64,000 nt of DNA from Perkinsus olseni (Eukaryota; Perkinsozoa; Perkinsida). The stretch spans positions 50,643 to 114,642 of the forward strand of contig JABANN010000032.1 in NCBI GenBank assembly GCA_013115125.1, written 5' to 3'. Positions 22,516 through 32,633 of the stretch are shown piece after piece. Under the pieces are notes generated by a model that was not told where the DNA came from, made no database searches, and worked only from the letters and a program-made list of their open reading frames with translations. Position 1 is the stretch's first letter, and every line of letters starts with the position of its first letter. The translations under genes and the position numbers were made by a program.

Positions 22516-25500
22516 ATGGACGCCGCGTCCCTAGACGAATCCGCCTGTGGTTATCTGGTCTCTGCGGCGTATCTCGCTCTGGCCGTTGATCGCTTCCCTA
22601 CCTTCGACGATCATGTGAGTCCCTTACCACGATTGACGTTCTTGGAGGCGCTGCTTGGTCTTCGCTGCCTTGCTAGGCTCCTCTCTCTAGGTTCCAGAGC
22701 TCCTCGGTATGGCATCAACTCCACCGCCGCAAGCCTCTGATTTGCTGATAGATGCCTCAAAGGAAGCGCAGTTGCTCATCCACATGCTGGGCGAGGTCGA
22801 ACATGCATATTTCACTTTCCTGGTAGCACTCAATGCATGAATGCATGCCCCGGCACTTGACGCCAAAGCTCGGCATTATTTGTTGATAACCTTGTCTCTC
22901 AGTAGCTCTACTCCAACGCGCTGTATACTCCCTCGGACCCCTCTACAAGGAAAGCCGAGGCTTATGCGCGCCATATGGTGTCTGAGAGCGAGCATGGAAG
23001 GGACCACGGGGAACATCAGCAGTGGAAGAGTGGCGCTTGCTTGGGTGAGTGAACGGCAGGCCTTGTCAGCGCTAAGGAGGGCTTGCTCGAGTGACTCGAG
23101 TCGCGTCGCCATGCCCTGTTGCTGTCAGTGCCTCATGCCACTACACCGACTGGCAAGTGTAACCCTTATGCACCTATTGCTCACACTCTGAAGCGGTGGA
23201 GGTCCACGGGAATCACTCGAGATGAAGTCAGAATGGCCATGAAGCAACGAGCCGATCAGAAAACTATTCTCATCACCGTCAAGGACAATGTTCTCTACTT
23301 CAGTGTTCCAGTACATTCGCATTACTTCGGGGAGGTGAGTTTCCGAGGGGATCTTCCGTCGTCGTCAACCATTGACTCTTCACCGTCGCTCGTTTCTTCA
23401 GGTTGTTCGACACGACGAGCTGCTCTGTCTGGTCACCCATTTCCTCAAGCTCTTCTCGCTCACCTCGCTGCCTGACCTCGAACTCGCCCTCAACCACGGC
23501 GATCTCCCACAAATTAGGAAGGCCTTCAACAAGCCACCATTTCATCACTTCAATGATCGGGAAGTAAGGGGAGACTACTCAAGGACGTGCTAACCTCTGT
23601 TCAGGCCACCATACCAGTCCCGCTGTTCTCGATAGCGACGTCAGACGACTTCTGGGACATCCTCTTCCCGAACGTTTGTCGACCGAAGCTGGTGAACATG
23701 TCACGGGCAGATAACAACGCTGAGGAGCTATCCTGGCAAGATAGAGCCCCGAAGGCCACGTGGCGTGGAACTGACCGTGGAGCAGTTAACTGGTTCACCG
23801 GCTTCGACCTGGACGGCTTGCATGGTAGGCCGACGTGTCTTTCTTTTCGAAGTCTCTGCGCCGTCTCTTCAGCTCGACTAGAAAGCCGCCCAATAGATCT
23901 TCTGTTCATCGAAATCGTGCAGCACCTTATTAAACTAATTGCCGTGAAGTTCGTGCCTCATTTTAATGTCGCTGGTGCTGGCGGCTCGATGGACTTTCCA
24001 GGTACCCGTTCCCTCCGGCAAATAGTAAAAGATTCGAGCTCCAGCGAGTTTGCTGATGTCAAGTTCCTCGAAGACGACCTGACCGACTCTAGCGTGGCCG
24101 CCAGCGATCCCAACTTCATCCCGATGGATCATTCAGCTCGCCAGTGGAGATATCTTCTTGACATACCAGGTAGAGCTCAGTTGATGGTTGAAGTGGCGAC
24201 ATGAATATTATTACGCTTGAGAACACTGGGACTTACTTGAAGCGCATTACTGAGTGCCACTCAAGAGCGTTCTACGGTAGAACGCTTTTGAGTGGCACTT
24301 TACTGAGTAGAACTTCTACCAGGACTATTGGTCGGAGGATCATAACACAGCTTCTGATATCACGTGTATACATACCAGCCCGCGTGCTCGGCAGTGGCGA
24401 GTCAGCATCACCATCATAATACGAATCCTAGGTAGGGACTCTAGGAACCCCGGAATGATTCGGGCCGAATCCTAGGCTACGAAAACGATACGAATTCTAG
24501 TTTGTCATACATCTATGCTATCAGTGAGTACTACACAGCTCTGTCGGACAGATTCCGTCCATCGTGATGCGGTGGGGCAGTACTCCTGGCATCACCTGGA
24601 GTCGGAGAATTTCGAAGTCTCTTGGGAAGATACAACCCCGCAGGGAGGCAGCGCGGATGATCCTCCTGAGGTCGTCATCGCGTGCGATGGCTAAGCGACC
24701 CTCCCGCGCTGTTAGAAGCTTCCATGGTCGGCGCAGGGATTCAAACTGCAAGAGGGGAGCAGTTGGCTGGCTGGTGGACTCGAGAAGATATACCGTCCTG
24801 AATGTCGTCGGGTTCCTTCCTGAAGTTGAGAGACGCGTCGGCGAAAACCTTCGTCAGTCGATTGGTAGCAAGCGCTCGCCAATGCATCGAGCTGGTGCCG
24901 TCCTCGGGGCCGCCTATCACGGTGATAGTATCACCGAGATACAGATGATCCTATTACTAGCCAGAGCGGAGGTCGCAGCGGCCTTCAACTCGAAGCCGAG
25001 AAAGATGACATTAAGTGCTACAAAGAAATTCCTTCTATCCCGTGAGGGAAGGAACTCGCTATCATTGATAAAGCGACTTGTAGCCATGAGCTTTCGCTTC
25101 TACTCGCACATTGAGCTGCGACGGAGCCACGATGATGAGCGGACCGGGAACAAGGGCCTTTAGAGTAAGGTTCTCCGCAACGGCATTGGTCAGGTGACAT
25201 TCGTTCACTGCAGCGCCCACCGACTGGCGTTGGTGGCGAAAACGGTCGCGGATTGCCTCCAGTCAAGGGTTGAAGCTGTTCTCGATAGTGTGCAAGAGCT
25301 CTACGCAATCTTCGCTCGATCCAACAAGAAGTCGGTCATTCTCGAGGCATCACTGAGGTATGGAGCACGAAAGGGGCTTGTTGGGTGATGCTGGTAAACA
25401 TCCAAACGCGGGGACTGACTAGGAATGAATCGCCTGGCATATCTCCACCCTGAGGGAGGTTCATCTAATCGTATTGCGACGCCTGGCGAATCGCGCGTTC

Positions 25501-26656
25501 ACTCCGCCGAAGGCGTGTCCCTTCGCCAAGGCAACTGGAACTCCTCCAGGCATCCTTGATGTACGAACAGCTAGCTTGCTATCTTTCACGATCATTAGTA
25601 GAACTTACGCAGATTTTATATCTGGGGCTGCGTGATAGGCAGCATCACTACCGGTCCGTTGTTGAGTTGCACGATTCCTGCAGTAGAAAACCGCTAGGAG
25701 CACTGAACGGTCAAGAGCTCTCCTGTGCGGCGCAGTGCACAAATCGCGCTGGGTATTCGGATGTGTGTCAAGTGAGGTCTGAGCGATAACTTTTCGCTGA
25801 TGAGCGACACCAGTCTTGCATCGCTACTTCCACCCAGCGCGTGTGACGGCGAGGAATGCCCTAACTCTTAATGGTAGAGAGCGGGGCCGGGCAGTGCAGC
25901 TGGCACCGCACTGTGCAAGGGAGGCACTTCCGCAGTGGCGTGTAGCTTGTCGAGGCTCTCATTCCTCAGGAAATGGCTACTCCGGGTCGCTCAAGCAGAA
26001 GCTGACGTCGGGTGCACTCGTTCTTCCCGTACGACAGGAAATTCAAGGCGTAGCGAGCCCTCTCCACGAGCACTTCTATGCTGGTCTCCAAGATAAAAAA
26101 CACGTCCTCTTGGTTGAGTGCGACGAAGATGCCTGCGACGTAGATAAGAAAGTGAGTTTGTTAGCAGTCTCGTAACGCGCGGATTCATTAGCCGATTTTT
26201 TGTCCAGAGGTTCTCGACCTGATCATTCTCCCCGATGCTCATCTGCACTCTCCAGAAGAGATTTACGGGAGCCCTGAGAAGAGTCTCTTCTCATGGCTCC
26301 TGTAAATCAGCTCATTACTCGATTCCATCTCTCTGGAGCCTCATGATCGAGAGTCCGTAATTCTTCCTTGTCCGGCTTAGGTGCAGTTCGCTTTAGCCAA
26401 CGACGCCGAAGCGCGCCAGACGGTTGAACACGCAAACTCGTATATGGCGAGGTTCGACCACTACTCCCTGTGCTACACTTGGAGGCTCTTACAGCTTTAC
26501 AGCGACCTCTTGCGGTACCCTCTCGAGGACGAGCCTCGGAACACAAACCCCACAGTTCGGGTTCACCGGTACGCGCCACAGCATCTGCCGACCAGGGCAG
26601 AGGAAGAGGCTTGGCGTGAAGCATGTTTACAGGATATGGATAATCATTCAGTCTGA
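22516..26656 (+). CDS. Glycosyltransferase family 90 (CAP10/POGLUT-like)
   Basis: Ten exons can be chained in phase: 22516-22614, 22691-22795, 22906-23044, 23129-23334, 23402-23563, 23605-23824, 23873-24169, 25970-26151, 26210-about 26260, 26381-26656. GT90 landmarks appear in order: LPDLELALNHGDLP, PVPLFSIATSDDFWDILFP, the WQDRAPKATWRGTDRG core, FIPMDHSARQWRYLLDIPG, NGYSGSLKQKLTSGALVLPV, and the C-terminal helix ANDAEARQTVEHANSYMARF..LCYTWRLLQLYSDLL. The family transfers glucose or xylose to proteins or glycans in the secretory pathway. All introns are 41-110 nt except one of 1,800 nt that holds a transposon relic. Near the end, a hairpin at 26260-26308 sits where the ninth exon should continue and brings a stop codon, so the gene may be damaged or may splice around it. 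The N-terminal start is inferred. Confidence 0.85.
24253..24299. repeat. Hairpin with 23-bp arms in the GT90 long intron
   Basis: Arms 24253-24275 and 24277-24299 are complementary with one mismatch and a one-base loop. The octamer TTACTGAG stands directly before the left arm and again after the right arm. Confidence 0.85.
24560..25790 (+). pseudogene. Degraded hAT-type transposase (ZNF862/DUF4371-like)
   Basis: Fragments in several frames match the middle of hAT transposases: CDGATMMSGPGTRAF (about 25118-25162) and VHCSAHRLALVAKTVADCL followed by VLDSVQELYAIFARSNKKSV (25200-25345). These are the conserved SDGAsvM and HC.AHRLaL landmarks of the family. Frameshifts and stops separate them, and no terminal repeats or target duplication are evident. 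It is an old insertion inside the GT90 intron. Confidence 0.65.
26260..26308. repeat. Hairpin with 24-bp arms at the end of GT90 exon 9
   Basis: Arms 26260-26283 and 26284-26308 pair with two mismatches and no loop. The right arm places a TAA in the GT90 reading frame. Confidence 0.85.
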
Positions 26657-26667
26657 TTGTTTCCATC

Positions 26668-27296
26668 TTGTGTGTCTTCGCGTTCAAGTTGAAGGACTCA
26701 CCGTCTGGCTCGACTCATGGGCAATATGCGTGGCTCACTGTCCTTGGAAACGCCCACGGAATTTCTGATAAGAGCTTTGTGCTGCTCTCATTGCATCTGT
26801 TCTATGATGAGGACGTTTTCCCCGACCTAACTGCTATCAGCCTCACGGTGTATGTCAACGAAAACGACTCTGAAATTGAGGTCAGAACCCGGCTCCCCCC
26901 AACACCGAGCATGCAAGACCTGTACCATAAGGCGCAGGACTCCCTCGGCTTGGGCGTGTCCATTGAGCGCGCATTCCTCGGTTGCAGGGTAGAGGTGTCA
27001 GACATGAACCTCATAGACTTCAGACTTCAGACCTCTATCGGCAAATCTCGAAATCTCGAAACATTGCCAACTCCGTCCTTTAGGTAACTCTTGGGGAAGG
27101 CGGCTATGGCGAGGTCGCGAAGGCTGTTGATGCCACAACGAGTGAGGAGTTTGCCATGAAGTTGTTGGAGAAGTCCACCATCAAAAGCTTCGAGGATATC
27201 CAGCGAGTGTACACTGAAATCCACACGCTGAGAGGTCTTCGGCACACGAATGTCATCCGCATGTTTGATGTGGCCCTAGAGCTGTCAACTCGGGCT
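26668..27296 (+). pseudogene. Truncated protein kinase (N-terminal lobe only)
   Basis: An exon (26668-26990) of unknown fold joins, across an intron of about 95 nt ending TTTAG, to VTLGEGGYGEVAKAVDATTS (glycine loop), FAMKLLEKS (catalytic lysine) and YTEIHTLRGLRHTNVIRMFD (helix C glutamate). After that the frame diverges into non-kinase sequence and stops at 27359; no HRD or DFG segment follows before 27,900. The gene is therefore a partial copy, or the rest was lost by rearrangement. It begins only 12 bases after the GT90 stop. Confidence 0.65.
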
Positions 27297-27936
27297 GAGA
27301 CGGGTATTCTGCATAAGAAAGAGCTGGGTGGCGCTTGGCCTACCTCTGTCGTGGATTGATTCTACTTATGACAGTCTCTGGGTTTACTCGATGCTCAGGC
27401 GACCACGGACCCGTGGCTGAGTCGAGGGCGTTATGCCCAGAGCAGCACCATCTCAGGTGGTATTGCCAGGGCGCATTCCGTTTCAGATTGTGAACTCAGA
27501 AGCGTCTGACGCTCGCGCGACGATTCGGGAGATGAACACACGCAAAAATCGGAAGCAGCCGTTCTCAGAGAGATCTGAATCAGATCTCTGAGAGCATAAT
27601 TATGGCTGCTCCCGACGGTGCCATCATCACACTGATCCTCGAATCCAGCGCCGTTCTGCAGTCCCCGAGACCCACAGACTCGATATAAACGCGACAAGGC
27701 GGTCCCATGCACGAACAACAACTGTGACACACCAACAAACGCCTCTTTCTCTCAATGCATGTTCGCATCATCACTACTCTTCCCTCAGTCTAGCCGAGCT
27801 TCTCTCGGAGCTCTCTCTTCCTTCTTGAGCCCCTCCTCCATACAGTGCGGGAGATCCAGATCTCTCCGCTCTATACCCGCAGCAGCGGTGAGCCTCTCTC
27901 AACCGTCACTATTTACCTTCGAGGCGCTTCTAGCGT

Positions 27937-29373
27937 TCAACCATCAGTCGCTTTATCCCTATTGATCTTCTCGAGCATGCCCTTGAGTCTCAACCACAGA
28001 GCGGCGCCAGACGTAGTCGGTGGCTCTGCCTCCTCTACTGGAGTCTCGAGCTCTCCATTCTTCACTAGCTCCTCTTCAAAATCAACCGCACTACTCTGCG
28101 AATCAACCGCGGCGGCCACGGCTGGCTTCGCTTCTACCCTTGGCTGACTATCATCCGTTGTTTCACGATGCTTGAACTTTTCTAACGCCAATTCTATCTC
28201 CGTACTGATGATCAGGCTCATCCTCGCGAGCAAGGTGGAGTCCCTTTCTAGGGCCTCTGGTTCATTCTCCGACGCTGGTAGCCTCGCGCGTTGTGTCTCC
28301 CCGCACTCGCCGCCATCAGTCGCCAGTTCTGTTTGAGCTGCATACCCTTCAGTAATGACCTCACCGGTGCGAGATGTGGCAACTATACTCTTCGCTGACT
28401 GCGGCTCCTCGCCGGATGCGCGCACATACTTACCACTATTCCTGAGGGGAGCACCCGAGACGCCAGCCTCCTCGCCGTATGGCTTCCCTTGAGGCCCACT
28501 GCTTTCCAGCCTAGAACTCACGCCGTTCGAGAGGGCCGCGAAGGGTTCATGCTTTCCCCACCTCGCTTCCAGGCTCCCGGAAAGCCACTGGCTCGGCTCC
28601 TGCTGTATCGCGGAGTCTCGCGCCCTGGATGATTCGACCTCATCCTGAGCTGTGGACTTTCCCTGCTCTCCTGAATCGTTACCACGGTCCCGGAAGTAGT
28701 CAAGAATCCTGTCAAATACATCGCTATTTCCAACCGTTGTTTCACCGTTGCTAGTCGAGTCAGGTCGCTCTTCCTCACCCTCGACGTCACAATCCAATAC
28801 CGATGCCTTCAAAGCATTTTTTGCGTTCGCGACAACTCCTCCCTGTGAATCCTGCACGAGTTCTTGCGAGCTCGCCAGGTTGTTTTGAGAACCCCCTCGA
28901 GCGTTCATCGAGTCCTCTTGTCGCTGTACTTCTCTCACGTGAGCTATCCACTCAGTAGCAGCGATGTGCTCGCCGCTGGTGGGTTCTACGGGTGTCTCGA
29001 CTGACTCATTCCCATCGTCATCCTCTAAATCTCGGTAGACGTTTTCACCTCTCACCGGAGCAGGTAGGGCCCTCTCGGCCACCCTGGATGAGAAAGAATT
29101 CTCCGCGCTAAGCCCTTTAAGAGAGTCTATGCTCCTAAGCCGCTCGTTGATGCCAGTTTGACCGAGGCTTCCGAAGGGAAGGGAACTTGTGCGATACAAG
29201 CCGACTGTTGGTGACTGGTCATCAGAGGTCGTCTGACACCCGACAGACTCTGTCTTCCGGGCTGTGAACCTGAGCGTGAGCGCTTTGTAACGGTGGAAGG
29301 CGACTGAGAGGAGCGGAGACCCATTGAGCGCCTCGAGGAAGGGAGAAGCGATGAATCGAAAGCGATGACACAT
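27937..29373 (-). CDS. Acidic, Ser/Glu-rich protein of unknown function (478 aa)
   Basis: One long open frame starting at an ATG at 29373. Composition is rich in Glu, Ser, Asp and Gly with few hydrophobic stretches, so most of the protein is probably disordered. Two short amphipathic helices stand out: LLARMSLIISTEIELALEKF (about residues 389-408) and ALWLRLKGMLEKINRD (C-terminus). No known domain. A pyrimidine tract plus TCAG near 29308 could mark an intron, in which case the first 20 or so residues would be intronic. Confidence 0.6.
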   Translation of the reverse strand: MCHRFRFIASPFLEALNGSPLLSVAFHRYKALTLRFTARKTESVGCQTTSDDQSPTVGLYRTSSLPFGSLGQTGINERLRSIDSLKGLSAENSFSSRVAERALPAPVRGENVYRDLEDDDGNESVETPVEPTSGEHIAATEWIAHVREVQRQEDSMNARGGSQNNLASSQELVQDSQGGVVANAKNALKASVLDCDVEGEEERPDSTSNGETTVGNSDVFDRILDYFRDRGNDSGEQGKSTAQDEVESSRARDSAIQQEPSQWLSGSLEARWGKHEPFAALSNGVSSRLESSGPQGKPYGEEAGVSGAPLRNSGKYVRASGEEPQSAKSIVATSRTGEVITEGYAAQTELATDGGECGETQRARLPASENEPEALERDSTLLARMSLIISTEIELALEKFKHRETTDDSQPRVEAKPAVAAAVDSQSSAVDFEEELVKNGELETPVEEAEPPTTSGAALWLRLKGMLEKINRDKATDG

Positions 29374-29887
29374 CTTCCGCAGTGGAGGGATGAACGCACT
29401 TACGCTTCGTCAACAGCTACTGCTCCCGACAGAATCGTCTGCGAGCCCACAGTTGTCATTAAAGGCGGCCGACAAGTTTCGCGAGCGGTGATTCTATTTT
29501 TGGGCGAGCGCGGTTTGTCCGCAAAGTTCGCTGAAACCAGTGGGAAGGACGCTCTCCTCTCTGGAGGAAGCATCGTCATCTGCCTGCAGGCTTGTTAATG
29601 ATGGGGTGGGAGCGAGGAGGGTGGAAGAGCGTGTTACACTCCATTTGAAGCAAGTAGACCGAATATTAGCAGCTTCCCGAATTTTCAAAACGACGTGAGA
29701 TGATTTGGGGAATGTACGGTATGAGAAGACCTCGATCAATCGTGTCCTCAACCAGAGAGCATTCATCGCTGCTCGCGGCGTTTTCTCCAAAGGGGGGCAG
29801 GCTGGTGGATTCCGTTCCGAACCAGGGTGGATCTGAACCGCCTTCTTCAGTGGTATTTTTATTCCCTCTCGTCGGTGGTTGTTGAAC

Positions 29888-30988
29888 ATGCAGATTCTAG
29901 CTTGCATCCTATACAAGTATGAACCGGACAAGGCCACGGAGGTGGCGACATTCTATGACCTTCACAAAATATCGTAATACGGGGTGGTTGGGAGGGCTTC
30001 CATGGGGAGGGCTCTAAGGCGGCCCACAGATACTTCCAGCGGAAGACTGTGAAAGAGTTCATCAAGTTTCACGCCCGAGCTATCGTCTCTCGAACTGCCA
30101 AGGGGCAGAGGCAGAGCGTTCAGTTCGAGCAGAACATCGGCAAGTGTCATGTGTAGGTGTTGGTGCTGAAGCACTGGTTAATTGCAGCTGATGTGCTCAG
30201 GTATGTCGCGCCCGACGGACTAGGAGCTGCCTGCCTCACGGACGGCGAGTATCCTATGCGCGTTGCTTTCGCGTTCATCAGTGAGGTAGTAGGGTATCGC
30301 CGTATGTTGGGTATCGTAAGCCATGTTAAGCATACTACGCAGTGCCATGGTGGCACTGCCATCCTGAGTAACAACTTTCATTGACGGGAAAACGCGGTTA
30401 CAACGGTATTTCCATGCGGCGATCGTCTGTCGCCTTCCTGGCGTACCTCTCATCTCATTTGCTCTTCTCATTTCGGATGGCCGCCTCAGTGAGTTGGAAA
30501 AGGAAAGATGTGTTTTCGCTTCAGTTGATGCGAGGGTTCGAGACGAAGCATCCTGTATCGGAGTGGACAAATGTTAGAAAGGACACCAAGTGATACTATG
30601 GGCGATTGCGCTTCTGTTGTGACTATTTGCTATGATCTTAGCATCGACTATCCTGAGGGTGATGAGCTGATGGAGAAGTTCCAAGACCCAAGCCAGGCTG
30701 ATAAAATCGCCCAGATTCAGAAGGAGCTGGATGATGTTAAGGGCGTCGTCATTAAAAGTACTAGTGATCAACTTTTCGATAACCGACAAGAACGTTTCCG
30801 TGCTCTGCAGGCATGGATGACATTTTGCGAAGGGGCGAAACACTCGACAGTCTGATGCAGAAGTCGAATGACCTCAGCAATACATCGTAATAGCTCGGGG
30901 CCATCAGAACGTCGTCGAGGATGCTGTTTCTAGATACCAATTCTACCGTACTGCCAAGAAGAACAATCAGTGCTGCAAATATTACTAA
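29888..30988 (+). CDS. YKT6: YKT6-type R-SNARE (longin domain)
   Basis: YKT6 acts in membrane fusion between ER, Golgi, endosome and vacuole. Exons 29888-29973, 30030-30152, 30201-30285, 30642-30763, 30811-30886 and 30934-30988 join in phase. The longin domain starts MQILACILYKYEPDKATEVA and includes YFQRKTVKEFIKFHARAIVS and DGEYPMRVAFAFISE; the SNARE helix includes FQDPSQADKIAQIQKELDDV and DILRRGETLDSLMQKSNDLS with the central arginine that defines R-SNAREs. The C-terminus QCCKYY keeps the double cysteine used for lipidation. About 15-20 residues between the longin and SNARE parts are missing; they should lie in a small exon inside 30286-30641 that I could not place. That interval also holds a short palindrome (30339-30359). 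Confidence 0.9.
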
Positions 30989-31512
30989 GTCATTGTCATC
31001 TTGTATAACTACAAACATCCCTTCGGGCAGCGTCATCAACTAGGAGGTTGCGTTAGTGACAAGTTGCATGCCGTGCTCCTCTGGTACGGTGGGGCTCTAA
31101 CTTTGTATAATGTTAGCATCCTGAAGGGCGAAGGTTCCATTCCCATGAAGAGCATCCATCGAGACCTCGTGGAGTTTATGCTATGCAGGCCCGTTTCCAT
31201 CGGCAGCGTAGCGGATTCCACAGGCCATCAGTGGCTTCCCCACGGAGACTTTGAACACAAAGAAGCGAGAAATTGGATGAAACCATGCTGTTTGGTTGCT
31301 AGTCATGATCCAGGACTGCGGCCGATACTCGACTGCCGTCCCTCAGGGGAAGGAGGGAAGGACCAAATATCCCAGAACCCCGATGGAGTATTTGTGGGTG
31401 GTTTGTAGTAACGATGTCGACTAGCTGCATTAACGACCTCGCTAGATCCGTGAGTGCATGCGTTACCTGCTGGAAAAGTCGGGCAGAAAAAATCGTCAAA
31501 GTGGCTACTCTT

Positions 31513-31523
31513 GGGATCGAACC
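31513..31523 (-). other. tRNA B-box motif, partial tRNA-like arms
   Basis: GGTTCGATCCC on the minus strand. Upstream of it a CTGCT..AGCAG arm with an eight-base loop resembles an anticodon stem, and GGCT/AGCC could pair as part of an acceptor stem, but a full cloverleaf does not form. The region 31000-31900 holds no gene I can support. Confidence 0.45.
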
Positions 31524-31904
31524 CTGCTGCTGAGTAGAAAGCAGTACACTCTGGGCATGCAAAGCCATCCAACTGTTGCCGTGCATCTCGACCACGCACC
31601 TGAGGGGAAACGGTCGTGGCCGTGGAGAGGGGGAGAATTCTCACCACCGCACGTTCGTTCGGCCGTTCCTCTGGCCTGACCGGGCTTGGCACTGTGGCAC
31701 GGTGAGTGTTTACCACTTCCTTCTGCGGCGGAACATTCTGGTCGATCGGCTCAAGCGGCTGGGGAGAGTCATACCAGCGCACGGTGATCGGCGACCTACT
31801 GGTCTTGCGGCACTCTCCGGACGCTCGATGGGAATCTTAGGTCGCTTCGGTGGCCGCTGGATGCTGACCGACAAGTTTGTCGCGATAGTTGAATACCGGA
31901 ACTC

Positions 31905-32554
31905 ACTCAGAACGCCTAGGAGAACTTGCAACTTCAACAACCTCGGCATCGACGTCGAAAACCAACGGCCGTGCGGGCGTGTGCGGACTCAGGGTTGACG
32001 CGCACGACTCTCTGGGACCGAAAGTACCATCGAAGTGAAGAGTCGTCACATACCTGTTTTCCTGTTGGTCGAGTCCCTTGCCAGCCTCGCTAGAATCACC
32101 ATCGCGGGACCGCTTAGTGTAAGGACGCAAAGGAGTTAGCTCCACCTTCTGGCCGGCGGACGGCAGAGCTGGCGAGACGTCTCCAGTCGGGCTGTCCTCT
32201 GAAGGATCATATGGGAAGTGATTCCCTCACAGCAAGTCCCTGAGCACCCAAGAGCTCCTTATATGAAGGCAGTCGATTCTCAGTCGCCGTCGGCTGTGGC
32301 CTCCTAGCCAGAGACCCTCGACTAGCTGCACTGCCCATACCAGGCAATGCCAACTGAGCCGCAATGTTAGCAAGGCAAGAACCGACCACAGGCAGGCGTA
32401 CCTTCATAGTGTCCTTTTTGTCTTCCTGGGCCTTTCGAGCAAGATCGGCTATGAGCTTGTCCTGCTGCTCGGCGAGTCTGACGATCTCCTGTATCCTCTC
32501 GTCAATGTAGGAATGCAAATCCTCAGCTAACCGCGTCGCTAATGTCGCCAACAT
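31905..32554 (-). CDS. Small coiled-coil protein, multi-exon
   Basis: The first exon (about 32404-32554) reads MLATLATRLAEDLHSYIDER, then a heptad-like EIVRLAEQQDKLIADLARKA. An intron beginning GTACGCC and ending GCTCAG leads to GMGSAASRGSLARRPQPTAT and LPSYKELLGAQGLA; another (GTGAGG..TCAGAG) leads to DSPTGDVSPALPSAGQKVEL and a basic KRSRDGDSSEAG region ending QQENR before a GTATGT donor. Further exons are unclear. Function is unknown. A signal-peptide-like frame (MRLALWLLSVVLLPRPSGA, about 32570-32630) overlaps the stop of the upstream gene and might be an alternative 5' end. Confidence 0.55.
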
Positions 32555-32633
32555 GCCTCTCCGTCGTCCAAGCTAACTGCGCCGGATGGCCGAGGAAGCA
32601 ACACAACAGACAGAAGCCAGAGGGCCAACCTCA

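Larger units (their letters stand above)
24170..25969 (+). other. Exceptionally long GT90 intron carrying a transposon relic
   Basis: The donor CCAG|GTAGAG and acceptor CCTCAG|GAAATGG join codon halves to give ...LLDIPG-NGYSG..., the expected continuation of the GT90 core. The length (1,800 nt) contrasts with 41-110 nt for the other introns of this gene. It contains a hairpin (24253-24299) and a degraded hAT transposase. Confidence 0.8.

Noticed and set aside
31001-31408. Plus-strand open frame after YKT6
   Set aside because: No motif, no splice context and no codon pattern like its neighbours; probably the 3' flank.
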